Below are positions 21,218 through 30,376 of a stretch of DNA of 64,000 nucleotides, in pieces. The position numbers and the translations under genes are program-made. This stretch comes from Erysipelotrichaceae bacterium. Lineage in GTDB: Bacteria > Bacillota_I > Bacilli_A > Erysipelotrichales > Erysipelotrichaceae. The DNA lies in NCBI GenBank assembly GCA_022799495.1, contig JAAWON010000003.1, positions 1 through 64,000 on the forward strand, read 5' to 3'. Numbering within the stretch: the stretch's first letter is position 1; each line of letters starts with the position of its first letter. A model generated the notes under the pieces. The model did not search any database and was not told where the DNA came from. It saw only the letters and a program-made list of their open reading frames with translations.

Positions 21218-22216
21218 ATGCAGGATCGGTTACATCGCTTGCTTGATATGGCTCTTGCCAAACAAGCAACGGATATTCATTTTACAGTATATGGTAATGC
21301 TTTGCAGGTAAAGGTGCGTGGCATGATGGGAATGGAGGAGATTCATAGTGCAGCACTGGATGTAGGTCTATTTCATTATTTGAAATATATCGCTGATTTG
21401 GATCTGGGAAACAGTGATAAGGCGCAATCAGGAAGCTTCCGGTTAAAGCATGGTGGAAAGCAGTTAAATTTTCGTTTTTCACTGCTTACCTCACATGGCA
21501 TGCAAAGTGGTGTTCTGCGTATTTTGAATCATCATTGCCGGATTGCACTTGCGCAATTAAGTCAAGATCCTAAGCAGCAGGAATGTTTTTACGCATGGAC
21601 GAAGATGCGCAGTGGCATGGTGATTTTATCCGGTCCTACAGGGAGTGGTAAGACCACCACACTTTATGCTCTTTTAGATGCGATTGCACAGGATTCGCAA
21701 GCAAAAATCATGAGTTTGGAAGATCCCATTGAGATACAAGATGATCGTTTTGTTCAAGTGGCAATCAATGAGGCGAATGGATTTACTTATGCGGAAGGAA
21801 TCCGCCAGTTCATGCGTCATGACCCTGATGTGATTATGATTGGAGAGATTCGTGATTCCCAAACAGCGAACATGGCTTATCGCTGTGCATTGACCGGGCA
21901 CATGGTATTTTCTAGTATACATGCCAAAACCGCAGTAGAAGCGTTAAAACGTCTTGAGGAATTAGGTTTATCGCGAGCAGAACTTAGTCATACGTTGAGT
22001 GCAATTTGTGCACAACGACTTTATGCGCTGAAAGGTAAAGAAAGGGAACGTGTTTGCATATATGAAATTCTGGAAGGAACGCAGCTTACGCAGGCTTTGG
22101 CACGACAGCCACTGGTCAATTATGAAGATATTTACTACAAAATCAAAAAGGCAGTGGCAAACCAACTTATACAAGCAGAAGCGGCAGCCAGTGATTTGCT
22201 CGCTGAGACGCTATGA
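21218..22216 (+). CDS. comGA: Competence traffic ATPase ComGA (type II/IV pilus assembly ATPase)
   Basis: GPTGSGKTTTLY, Asp and His boxes (IMIGEIRDSQTA, GHMVFSSIHAKTA). Confidence 0.94.
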   Translation: MQDRLHRLLDMALAKQATDIHFTVYGNALQVKVRGMMGMEEIHSAALDVGLFHYLKYIADLDLGNSDKAQSGSFRLKHGGKQLNFRFSLLTSHGMQSGVLRILNHHCRIALAQLSQDPKQQECFYAWTKMRSGMVILSGPTGSGKTTTLYALLDAIAQDSQAKIMSLEDPIEIQDDRFVQVAINEANGFTYAEGIRQFMRHDPDVIMIGEIRDSQTANMAYRCALTGHMVFSSIHAKTAVEALKRLEELGLSRAELSHTLSAICAQRLYALKGKERERVCIYEILEGTQLTQALARQPLVNYEDIYYKIKKAVANQLIQAEAAASDLLAETL

Positions 22217-23147
22217 ATGGGAGGCATTAGCTAATTTATTAGGGCAAGGTTATGCGTTTCAAAGTGCTTATTGCATGATTCAAAGTGATGAAAATGTAAT
22301 ACGAAAATTGCGCCAAGGAATGCCTTTAACCGATTTACTTACACAAGGACATCACGGTTTGTTTTACGATCATTTACGTTTTTTCTTACAGATCACTGGC
22401 GTAGGTGATGCAATCCATGCATCTTTGGCAATGGCTGATTTTTTGATGAAGTTGCGAAGAACACTATTTCAGCAGGCAAGTTACCCACTACTACTGCTTT
22501 GCTTTTCCTTTGCGGCACTGTTTTTATTCAGCGGCTGTGTTTTGCCTCAGTTAATGCAGAGTTTTTCACAGACAGAAATGAAAGAATTTACGCTACTTCT
22601 CACAATGATGCGCTTGTTGGTATATGTAATTATCCTAATGGGTTTATCAGCTTTTGGTTTGTGGTTGTTGGCAAAATATGTACCTAACCTGCGGTTTGCA
22701 ATATTGCGATTTTTACAAAGGACTCATTTACCAAGTCAGTATTGCTCTTATTTATTCGCCGGGTATTTTACACAGATGCAGCGCCATGGTATTTCCACCC
22801 GTCAGGCTTTTATATTTCTTGCTTCTTTTCGGAAGGGAAGTTTGTTAAGCAGTTGTGCGCAGAATATTGCAGATGCACTGGCACAAGGAGAGGAAATAAC
22901 AGATTCATTGAAAAGACAAAGATGGATCGAACCGGGATTTGTACAGAGTTGGCAGATTGCCCAGCATACCCAACAATTAGCGGAAGTGCTCAGCCAATAT
23001 CAAAAACGGCAGGAAGAACAATGGAAGGAATATTTGAAGCGTTTTGGAGTGATCATCCAAGTGTTTACATATAGTTTTGTTGCAGGAATGGTGATTCTTG
23101 TATATCAAATTTTACTGCTACCTTTGCAGTTATTGGAGTCATTTTAA
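22191..23147 (+). CDS. comGB: Competence inner-membrane protein ComGB (GspF-like)
   Basis: T2SSF-like repeats with TM segments; probable GTG start 22191 overlapping comGA; start uncertain. Confidence 0.85.
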   Translation: MICSLRRYEWEALANLLGQGYAFQSAYCMIQSDENVIRKLRQGMPLTDLLTQGHHGLFYDHLRFFLQITGVGDAIHASLAMADFLMKLRRTLFQQASYPLLLLCFSFAALFLFSGCVLPQLMQSFSQTEMKEFTLLLTMMRLLVYVIILMGLSAFGLWLLAKYVPNLRFAILRFLQRTHLPSQYCSYLFAGYFTQMQRHGISTRQAFIFLASFRKGSLLSSCAQNIADALAQGEEITDSLKRQRWIEPGFVQSWQIAQHTQQLAEVLSQYQKRQEEQWKEYLKRFGVIIQVFTYSFVAGMVILVYQILLLPLQLLESF

Positions 23148-23252
23148 AGGAGTATTTTATTTTTGTTTAAGCTTTTTGAAAGCGATGTGCAATTGTAATT
23201 AAATTGTTTTAAAGAACGCGGCGAAACATGTAGGAGGAAAGGAAGTGAAGCA

Positions 23253-23555
23253 ATGCGTAAAAAACAGGAAGGATTCACGATATTGGAGATGATCATTGTA
23301 TTATCAATTATCGCTCTGGTCTTTTTATTGACACTACCCAATATTCAGCAAAAACAGAAGATCATTCAAGAAAAGGGATGTGATGCATTATTAAAAGTTG
23401 TGGATGGACAAATTCTTTTGTATGAAGTAGAGCATCTTGTACCTCCTGACAGTATCAGCCAACTAATCACAGAAGGATATTTGGAGGAAGGACAACAGCG
23501 CTGTCCGGCCGGTGAAATGATTGTAATTGTAAATGGGCAAGCACAGTTACAGTGA
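23253..23555 (+). CDS. comGC: Major competence pseudopilin ComGC
   Basis: Prepilin motif KKQEGFTILEMIIVLSIIALVFLLTLPNI. Confidence 0.93.
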   Translation: MRKKQEGFTILEMIIVLSIIALVFLLTLPNIQQKQKIIQEKGCDALLKVVDGQILLYEVEHLVPPDSISQLITEGYLEEGQQRCPAGEMIVIVNGQAQLQ

Positions 23556-23916
23556 TGGGTTTACCTTGATTGAGATGCTGGTGGTTTTATTTGTGATTGT
23601 ACTTTGTATGATGCTATTTCCTTTGATGCATATACGCAGACAAGGGATGGGGATTAAAATGGCCAGTTTATATGAACATCTGCAGTATGCACAAACAATG
23701 GCGATGCGCCATGGTAAGGAAATACAGGTCACAATGAATAACGATGAACTACATTATGCAGATCAAGTATTTAAGCTAGAGATGCGCTGTCAAGGAGAAG
23801 TGCTGTTTCATCCCAACGGTAATGTTGATCGTGCACGTACCATCACTTGTCATAGCGCTGCACATCAAGGATCTCTTGTTATACAGTTAGGAAGCGGACG
23901 TATGTATGTACGCTAA
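23533..23916 (+). CDS. comGD: Competence pseudopilin ComGD
   Basis: SDGFTLIEMLVVLFVIVLCM prepilin motif; gene order. Confidence 0.85.
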   Translation: MGKHSYSDGFTLIEMLVVLFVIVLCMMLFPLMHIRRQGMGIKMASLYEHLQYAQTMAMRHGKEIQVTMNNDELHYADQVFKLEMRCQGEVLFHPNGNVDRARTITCHSAAHQGSLVIQLGSGRMYVR

Positions 23917-24091
23917 ACGAAGAAATCAAGGTTTTTTATTGGTCGATGCGCTATTTGCTTTGCTAGTGATATCGTTTTGTCTGTTGGTGTTGTTGCAAGC
24001 ATTTACCATTTGGCAGACATCATTTACGCAGTTTCAGGAGGTGGATGGATATGAACTATATCAGAAGGGAACCAGGCTTTACGATGATTGA
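23906..24091 (+). CDS. Short ComGE-like minor pseudopilin
   Basis: NQGFLLVDALFALLVISFCLLVLLQAF hydrophobic prepilin-like segment, 61 aa. Confidence 0.65.
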   Translation: MYAKRRNQGFLLVDALFALLVISFCLLVLLQAFTIWQTSFTQFQEVDGYELYQKGTRLYDD

Positions 24092-24452
24092 AATGCTTTT
24101 GGCATTGAGTGCCGTCAGTCTATGTGCAGTCTTGTGCAGTGCGCTGATTGCCTTATTGCCGCGTTCAATTGCTCAGCACTATGAGGCGGAAGATGCGCTT
24201 GCTTTGCGCCAACTGCGTTTTCTATTAGCACAAGCGGATACCTTTACGCTGACGCAGGAGCAACTCGCATTTCGCTATCATATGCAATTCTTCACTTTGG
24301 AACAGTATGGTCATCTGCTGGTGAAGCGACCCGGCTTTGAGGTGATGATGCAACAGGTAGATCACATTCGTTTCTTTAAGCAAAATGAATGTTATTACCT
24401 TGCTTATACGCGCCAAACAAACAGTAAAGAGGCTCTGCTTGCGTGTGAATAG
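24045..24452 (+). CDS. comGF: ComGF-like minor pseudopilin
   Basis: PGFTMIEMLLALSAVSLCAVLC prepilin motif; gene order. Confidence 0.8.
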   Translation: MDMNYIRREPGFTMIEMLLALSAVSLCAVLCSALIALLPRSIAQHYEAEDALALRQLRFLLAQADTFTLTQEQLAFRYHMQFFTLEQYGHLLVKRPGFEVMMQQVDHIRFFKQNECYYLAYTRQTNSKEALLACE

Positions 24453-24852
24453 GAATGGCTTTGTCACTTTGTATACCTTACTGTTGATGCAGGTTATCGT
24501 AAGTGTAGCCATATTGTTGATGCAACGTTGTGTGATGAATCAATCCGTAGCCACCCCCATGCCTTATCATGATGCGCAAATCATCGCTGTATACCGGATT
24601 AAGGCACGTTTCAAGCAAGTGCAGAATAGAGAATCCTTACCAACAGAAGATGCCTCCACAACAGATTCAGAAGAAGAAAAGAAAATGATGATGGCGATTG
24701 AACAAGAACAGATCCTTCATGAAGGTTTAATAATACAAATTGAATATGACTTAGATCAATGCGATGTAACAATCGCTGATTTACATATGCGAATTTACTA
24801 TGATATAGCACAAGGAACAATTCTCGATCTTGTATATCTCAGCTCGCCATAG
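24445..24852 (+). CDS. ComGG-like minor pseudopilin
   Basis: NRNGFVTLYTLLLMQVIVSVAILLM N-terminus; probable GTG start 24445 overlapping comGF stop. Confidence 0.6.
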   Translation: MNRNGFVTLYTLLLMQVIVSVAILLMQRCVMNQSVATPMPYHDAQIIAVYRIKARFKQVQNRESLPTEDASTTDSEEEKKMMMAIEQEQILHEGLIIQIEYDLDQCDVTIADLHMRIYYDIAQGTILDLVYLSSP

Positions 24853-24876
24853 CCAAAGTAATACTGAGGTGATATT

Positions 24877-25206
24877 ATGTGGATGAACTTGATGATCAGC
24901 ACGATCTTTTACAGCGTTCTTTTAGGACTTGGCCATATGTTGTATTTTATTGAAGCATCCATCTATGAAACAATACCGCTATACGCACTTTTGCTATTGC
25001 CCACGATTCGCTTATATCAAGCCAATTGTAAGGCATTGGAAGCAAAGGATTTTATCCTTGCAGCAGTGTTGAGCGGGTGTATCATAAGTTACTATGTTTG
25101 GCGTACAGCGATTCTGAACTATGATGTTGCATGGTTTTTATATTTGGCTGTCTTTCTACCACTGCTTTCCTTTGGTTGTAGTATCCGCTATCGCAGTCTC
25201 ATGTAA
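24877..25206 (+). CDS. Small multi-pass membrane protein, unknown function
   Basis: 109 aa, about four hydrophobic segments, immediately downstream of comG genes. Confidence 0.65.
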   Translation: MWMNLMISTIFYSVLLGLGHMLYFIEASIYETIPLYALLLLPTIRLYQANCKALEAKDFILAAVLSGCIISYYVWRTAILNYDVAWFLYLAVFLPLLSFGCSIRYRSLM

Positions 25207-25284
25207 AGAAGCAAAAAAACTTCATGTCTCTTGCTTTCACATCTTTAAAGGTATTCGTAATGTATGCCCAATAACAAATAAAAA

Positions 25285-25313
25285 TTGACGGATAGGTGAA
25301 AATGCTTTACAAT
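25285..25313 (+). promoter_or_regulatory. Candidate promoter for efp
   Basis: TTGACG (25285-25290), 17 nt, TACAAT (25308-25313). Confidence 0.65.
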
Positions 25314-25348
25314 ATGGTCGGATAATGAGAAAAGAAAGGTGAATGAGC

Positions 25349-25912
25349 ATGATTTCTTCAAATGATTTAAAACCGGGTATGACGATCCAGCAGGACAATA
25401 ATATTTATGTTGTTTTGGAGCAAAGTCAGAATAAAACAGCACGTTCTGCAATGGTGGTAAAAGCAAAAGTACGCAATTTGCGTACCGGTTCCAATGTGGA
25501 ATTATCTTGGGGCGGTGGTGATAAGATCCAGCCTGCACGCATTGACAAAAAGGAAATGCAATATCTGTATGATACAGAAGAAGCACTTGTATTCATGGAC
25601 AATGAAACTTATGAGCAAATTGAGATTCCAAAAGAGCGCCTGCAATGGGAAATGAATTTCATCAAACCGAATGACAATGTGATGATTTCCATGTTTGAAG
25701 GTGAAATCCTCGGTGTGATTCTGCCTGATAAAGCAACGTTGCAAGTAGTGGAATGTGAACCGGCAGTTAAAGGTGATACAGCGACGAGTGCATCGAAAAA
25801 TGCAAAACTGGAATCGGGACTGGAGATTAAAGTGCCTCTGTTTATTGAACAAGATGAAATGATCGTAGTGAATACGGCGGATGGCAAATACTCCGGTCGG
25901 GCAAAAGATTAA
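25349..25912 (+). CDS. efp: Elongation factor P
   Basis: ISSNDLKPGMTIQQDNNIYVVLEQSQNKTARSAMVVKAKVRNLRTG. Confidence 0.96.
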   Translation: MISSNDLKPGMTIQQDNNIYVVLEQSQNKTARSAMVVKAKVRNLRTGSNVELSWGGGDKIQPARIDKKEMQYLYDTEEALVFMDNETYEQIEIPKERLQWEMNFIKPNDNVMISMFEGEILGVILPDKATLQVVECEPAVKGDTATSASKNAKLESGLEIKVPLFIEQDEMIVVNTADGKYSGRAKD

Positions 25913-25923
25913 GCAGTCAACTT

Positions 25924-25947
25924 AAAAGAGCAATCGCTCTTTTTTTT
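25924..25947 (+). terminator. Intrinsic terminator after efp
   Basis: AAAAGAGC-AATC-GCTCTTTT plus T run. Confidence 0.85.
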
Positions 25948-26064
25948 GCCATAAATTGTCGATTCAAGTTAGAAGTATGATTTTCTCAATAAAACATATG
26001 GATAAAACATACCATTTAGCGAAGAAGTTTGATATAATATACCCTGATAAGGAGGTCTTTTCTT

Positions 26065-27048
26065 ATGGAAACATTATCAAGGGTCAAGCGCTATGAAGAT
26101 CTACGCAAACAGATCGAAGATGACAGCATCGGCTCTGATACACTGCCGCAGGAGCAGCTTCAGGACTATGCGAAGCGTTTGAACGAGTTGGATTCCTCCA
26201 TATTCAAAAAAGTTAGCATCCGTGAGGATGAAGCGTATACACCGGAGCGGGAACGCAAAGTTCAGGATGATTTTTCCCTTGTGGAAGCAACGACGGATGA
26301 TTTTCGCAATGAATATTTGGATGATTTCATCAATGAGGTGAGAGAGTATAACATTAAAAAGGGAACGCGGGAAAACGAAGATACGCAGATTGATATTTTG
26401 AATCGTTTGAATAGTGTATCACGGGCTAAGCGTTCTGATTATATTGAAAAAATTGATGAAGATGTAAAGGAACAACCCAAACCGGATCCGCTAACACAAC
26501 GCAAGCGTGAGGATATCGCCGCACAAGTAAAGAGTTTTGTGGAAAAGGAAACGCCTGTTCATGAGACAAGCAAGGAAAGTAGTGAGCGGCCCAAAGAAAT
26601 TGCATTAGATCATGCGTTGAGCGATGTGAGCGCAAAACGTACAAAAGAGCCCAAGCGACCGACAATGGATGTTTCTAAACTACAACGCGTGGCAGAAGAA
26701 GAAACATTGAAAATGCAGAACTCACTTGGTACACAGCCTATCAGCATTCCTGAAAGTGAAAAGCGCAATCCTTTCATTACGCGTAAAAATAAACCAAGTG
26801 CAGTTCCAACAAAAGAGGAACAAGCAGCGGTGGAACGTGAAAAGCGCCTGCATCAAAAACTGGTGGAAGAGACGCAACAATTGCGCGTACAGTTAAATGA
26901 GTATGAGGATGATCTGATTGATTTAAGTGAAGGCGTGGAGAAGACAAACCGTATGCTGAACATCATATTGGGCTGTCTGATATTAGCGTTGCTTGTCATT
27001 GTCGGCATTGTGATCTATTGGATCATTCAGGCAGGAGGTATGGTGTAA
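26065..27048 (+). CDS. Uncharacterised charged, coiled-coil-like protein with one C-terminal TM segment
   Basis: 327 aa; Lys/Glu-rich; C-terminal TM MLNIILGCLILALLVIVGIVIYWIIQAGGMV; RBS AAGGAGG. Confidence 0.8.
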   Translation: METLSRVKRYEDLRKQIEDDSIGSDTLPQEQLQDYAKRLNELDSSIFKKVSIREDEAYTPERERKVQDDFSLVEATTDDFRNEYLDDFINEVREYNIKKGTRENEDTQIDILNRLNSVSRAKRSDYIEKIDEDVKEQPKPDPLTQRKREDIAAQVKSFVEKETPVHETSKESSERPKEIALDHALSDVSAKRTKEPKRPTMDVSKLQRVAEEETLKMQNSLGTQPISIPESEKRNPFITRKNKPSAVPTKEEQAAVEREKRLHQKLVEETQQLRVQLNEYEDDLIDLSEGVEKTNRMLNIILGCLILALLVIVGIVIYWIIQAGGMV

Positions 27049-27725
27049 TGAGTATGAATATTGCAATAGATGGACCAAGCGCAGCCGGGAAAAGCACAAT
27101 CGCAAAGCTATTGGCCAAGCAGCTCCATTATGCACATTTGGATACCGGAGCGATGTATCGCTGTGCCGCCTATGCGGCAATCACACAAGGCCTGAATTTA
27201 GAAGATGAAGCCGCGCTTCAAGCGATGCTAACACATTTGGATATTCATTTTGATGAGGATGGAGCGGTATACATCAATGGGGAAGATGTGTCAAAACAGA
27301 TTCGTACCAATGATATCTCCATGGCAGCATCAAAGGTTTCTGCTTATCCAAGCGTCCGCGCAGCATTGGTTGCTAAACAGCGTTGTATTGCGGCAAATAA
27401 AGGATATATATTAGATGGCCGCGATATCGGTACGGTTGTTTTGCCTGATGCAGAAATCAAAATCTATATGGTAGCCAGTGTCGAGGCACGATCTCAACGC
27501 CGCTATCAGGAGTATTTGGATAAGGGAATGGACATTACTTATGAAGAAATCTATCACGATATTGAAAAGCGTGATTATCAGGATTCTCATCGAAAGGCCT
27601 CGCCATTAAAAAAAGCAGATGATGCGTTGGAAATTGATACAAGTGATATGAGCATTGAACAAGTGATCCAATATATAATGGCACATATCGAAACTGTGCA
27701 GAAAGCCTCTGTCAAACAAGCATAA
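27048..27725 (+). CDS. cmk: Cytidylate kinase
   Basis: NIAIDGPSAAGKSTIAKLLAKQL, LDGRDIGTVVLPDA; start ATG overlaps upstream TAA (TAATG). Confidence 0.96.
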   Translation: MSMNIAIDGPSAAGKSTIAKLLAKQLHYAHLDTGAMYRCAAYAAITQGLNLEDEAALQAMLTHLDIHFDEDGAVYINGEDVSKQIRTNDISMAASKVSAYPSVRAALVAKQRCIAANKGYILDGRDIGTVVLPDAEIKIYMVASVEARSQRRYQEYLDKGMDITYEEIYHDIEKRDYQDSHRKASPLKKADDALEIDTSDMSIEQVIQYIMAHIETVQKASVKQA

Positions 27726-27784
27726 ATGAATTTGGCAAAAGCGAAAGTAAGAATTGTTCATTTGTGAATAAGAAAGCAGTGATT

Positions 27785-27810
27785 AAGTCCTGTGAAAACA
27801 GGACTTTCTG
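27785..27810 (+). terminator. Weak terminator-like hairpin between cmk and der
   Basis: AAGTCCTG-TGAAAA-CAGGACTT then TTCTGT. Confidence 0.4.
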
Positions 27811-27883
27811 TATAAATAGCACTTGCTGTGCAAGAATAGAAATGAGGGAACTGTATGCGCAAAAAAACGAATACAGGTAGTGT

Positions 27884-29191
27884 ATGATTCAAGGTATTGC
27901 TGCCATTGTCGGGCGTCCTAACGTCGGCAAATCGACGATTTTTAATCGTATGATCCAAGAACGTAAAAGCATTGTCGAAGATACTCCCGGTGTTACTCGT
28001 GATCGTATTTACGGTAAAGGTGAATGGTTGACAAAAGAATATCGTGTCATTGATACCGGTGGCATTCAACTCGCTGATCAACCTTTTCAGGAAGAAATCC
28101 GAATGCAGGTGGATATCGCCATTGAAGAGGCAGATGTGATTTTGTTTGTGGTAAACGGCAAAGAGGGAATCACCCGCGATGATGAATTCATAGCGCAGTT
28201 GCTACAAAAAAGCAAAAAACCGGTCCTATTGGCAGTGAATAAGATAGACAATGCAGAAATGGCGATGAACATCTATGAGTTTTATGCCTTGGGAGTTGGA
28301 GATCCAATCGCAGTATCCGGTGTTCATGGAATTGGAATAGGTGATATATTGGATCAGATGATTCATGCCTTTTCCAATCGCCAACACAATGACTATGAAG
28401 GGATGACAAAGTTTTCACTCATTGGCAGACCAAATGTTGGAAAATCCTCGTTGGTCAACGCAATCTTACGTCAAGAGCGATCCATAGTCAGTGACATTGA
28501 AGGAACAACGCGCGATGCGATTGATACCCCTTTTCGCAGTGATGGGAAAGAGTATGTAGTTATTGATACAGCCGGTATTCGCAAACGTGGAAAAATCTAT
28601 GAAAATATTGAAAAATATAGTGTTCTGCGGGCAATGAATGCGATTGAACGCAGTGATGTAGTTCTGGTAGTGTTGGATGGAGAAAGTGGGATTCGCGAAC
28701 AGGATAAACATGTGGCCGGTTATGCTCATGAAGCGGGCAAAGGAGTTATCATCGTTTATAATAAATGGGATTGTGTTGAAAAAGATGAAATGACTATGGT
28801 AAAAATCGAGAAGAAATTGCGACAAGAATTTGTGTATCTACAATATGCGCCAATTGTTTTCGTTTCTGCCAAAAGCGGTCAACGCGTTCATACGTTGTTG
28901 CCCCTAATTGATCAGGTACATGATGCCTCTTTACTGCGCATTCCAACCAATGTATTAAATGAGGTCATTTTAGATGCCCAGTTGATGACACCGCCACCTA
29001 CACATAAAGGTCAGCGTTTAAAGATTTACTATACATCACAAGTGGCTGTAGGGCCGCCTACCTTTGTATTATTTGTCAATGATCCTGAGCTATTGCATTT
29101 CTCTTATCAGCGCTATTTAGAAAATCGACTACGGGAAGCATTTGGCTTTGTAGGAACTACGTTGCGCATCATAGCACGAGAAAGGAAGTAA
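27884..29191 (+). CDS. der: Ribosome biogenesis GTPase Der
   Basis: Two tandem G domains ([18 protein letters not shown]), C-terminal KH-like domain. Confidence 0.97.
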   Translation: MIQGIAAIVGRPNVGKSTIFNRMIQERKSIVEDTPGVTRDRIYGKGEWLTKEYRVIDTGGIQLADQPFQEEIRMQVDIAIEEADVILFVVNGKEGITRDDEFIAQLLQKSKKPVLLAVNKIDNAEMAMNIYEFYALGVGDPIAVSGVHGIGIGDILDQMIHAFSNRQHNDYEGMTKFSLIGRPNVGKSSLVNAILRQERSIVSDIEGTTRDAIDTPFRSDGKEYVVIDTAGIRKRGKIYENIEKYSVLRAMNAIERSDVVLVVLDGESGIREQDKHVAGYAHEAGKGVIIVYNKWDCVEKDEMTMVKIEKKLRQEFVYLQYAPIVFVSAKSGQRVHTLLPLIDQVHDASLLRIPTNVLNEVILDAQLMTPPPTHKGQRLKIYYTSQVAVGPPTFVLFVNDPELLHFSYQRYLENRLREAFGFVGTTLRIIARERK

Positions 29192-29192
29192 T

Positions 29193-30188
29193 GTGATGAA
29201 AACAGTCGTAATCGGCAGCGGCAGTTGGGGCAGTGCTTTGGCTCAAGTGCTGGCGGATAAAGAAGAAAATGTTATCCTATATGGGGTAAATGAAGCAGAG
29301 ATTACAGACATCAATGAGCATCATCAAAATCGCGCCTATTTTCCTAATGTATCTTTAAATCCCAAGTTGCGTGCCACTATGGATATTACGGTAGTGAAAG
29401 ATGCGGATGTAATTGTTTTGAGTGTGCCAAGTATCGCGATTGAGAGCGTTTGCCAACAGCTTGCACAGTTTCTACGCAAATCGGTCATAGTCGTCAATAC
29501 GGCCAAAGGATTTCATCCAATTAGCAATGGGCGCATGTCTGATGTTATCCGCAGTGCGATGCCTGCGAAGGCTTTGCGCAGTGTTGTTTCATTGATTGGC
29601 CCTTCCCATGCGGAAGAGGTTGTGATACGAATGCTGACAACCATTTGTGCGGTATCCTTAGACGAAGATGCGGCAATTTTAATCCAACAGTTATTCTCCA
29701 ATGCATATTTGCGTGTATATCGCGGCAGTGATGAGATCGGCAGTGAGATCGGCGTCGCGGTAAAAAACGCGATAGCTTTGGCAAGTGGAATGCTTGCCGG
29801 CCTAGGTTATGGCGATAACACCCGAGCAGCTTTGATCACCCGTGGTATCCGTGAGATGATGCGCTTTGGCGTGGCGATGGGCGGCAAGGAAGACACCTTT
29901 ATGGGCTTGACCGGAATCGGTGATTTAATTGTTACTTGTACAAGCCATCATTCGCGTAACTTTCAAGCCGGCTTTACGATTGGCAAGGAGGGCAGTGCCA
30001 AGCATTTTTTAGCCACCAATCAAAAAACTGTGGAAGGGATTCGCACTGCTAAAATTGTCCATGAATTGGCTCAAAAGATGCAGATTGATATGCCGATTGT
30101 ATCGGAGATTTATCGGGTGATTTATGAGGACAAAGATCCGAAGGAATCCGCTAATGCGCTTATGCGCCGTGATTTAAAAGCAGAGTGA
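29193..30188 (+). CDS. gpsA: Glycerol-3-phosphate dehydrogenase [NAD(P)+]
   Basis: VIGSGSWGSALAQVLADK, GPSHAEEV, AVKNAIALASG. Confidence 0.96.
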   Translation: MMKTVVIGSGSWGSALAQVLADKEENVILYGVNEAEITDINEHHQNRAYFPNVSLNPKLRATMDITVVKDADVIVLSVPSIAIESVCQQLAQFLRKSVIVVNTAKGFHPISNGRMSDVIRSAMPAKALRSVVSLIGPSHAEEVVIRMLTTICAVSLDEDAAILIQQLFSNAYLRVYRGSDEIGSEIGVAVKNAIALASGMLAGLGYGDNTRAALITRGIREMMRFGVAMGGKEDTFMGLTGIGDLIVTCTSHHSRNFQAGFTIGKEGSAKHFLATNQKTVEGIRTAKIVHELAQKMQIDMPIVSEIYRVIYEDKDPKESANALMRRDLKAE

Positions 30189-30235
30189 GCATAAAGTTTT
30201 CGCTGTGTTATCATTCTTTCACCATGATGTTACAT

Positions 30236-30277
30236 AAGCACGAACGGTAGGGTTTCTAAGCGTTGCGTGCTTTTTTT
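30236..30277 (+). terminator. Intrinsic terminator after gpsA
   Basis: AAGCACG-AACG / CGTT-g-CGTGCTT plus T run. Confidence 0.8.
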
Positions 30278-30376
30278 CATGGATAAGGAGAGAACTTCAT
30301 GGTATAATAGGAACACGTTTTATAGTTCATAGCGTTATTATGGTATAAGCGATGATAAAAGCGTAAGGATGGGAGG

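Noticed and set aside
24225-24512. Minus-strand ORF antisense to comGF/comGG
   Set aside because: Shadow ORF; the comG reading frames explain the region.
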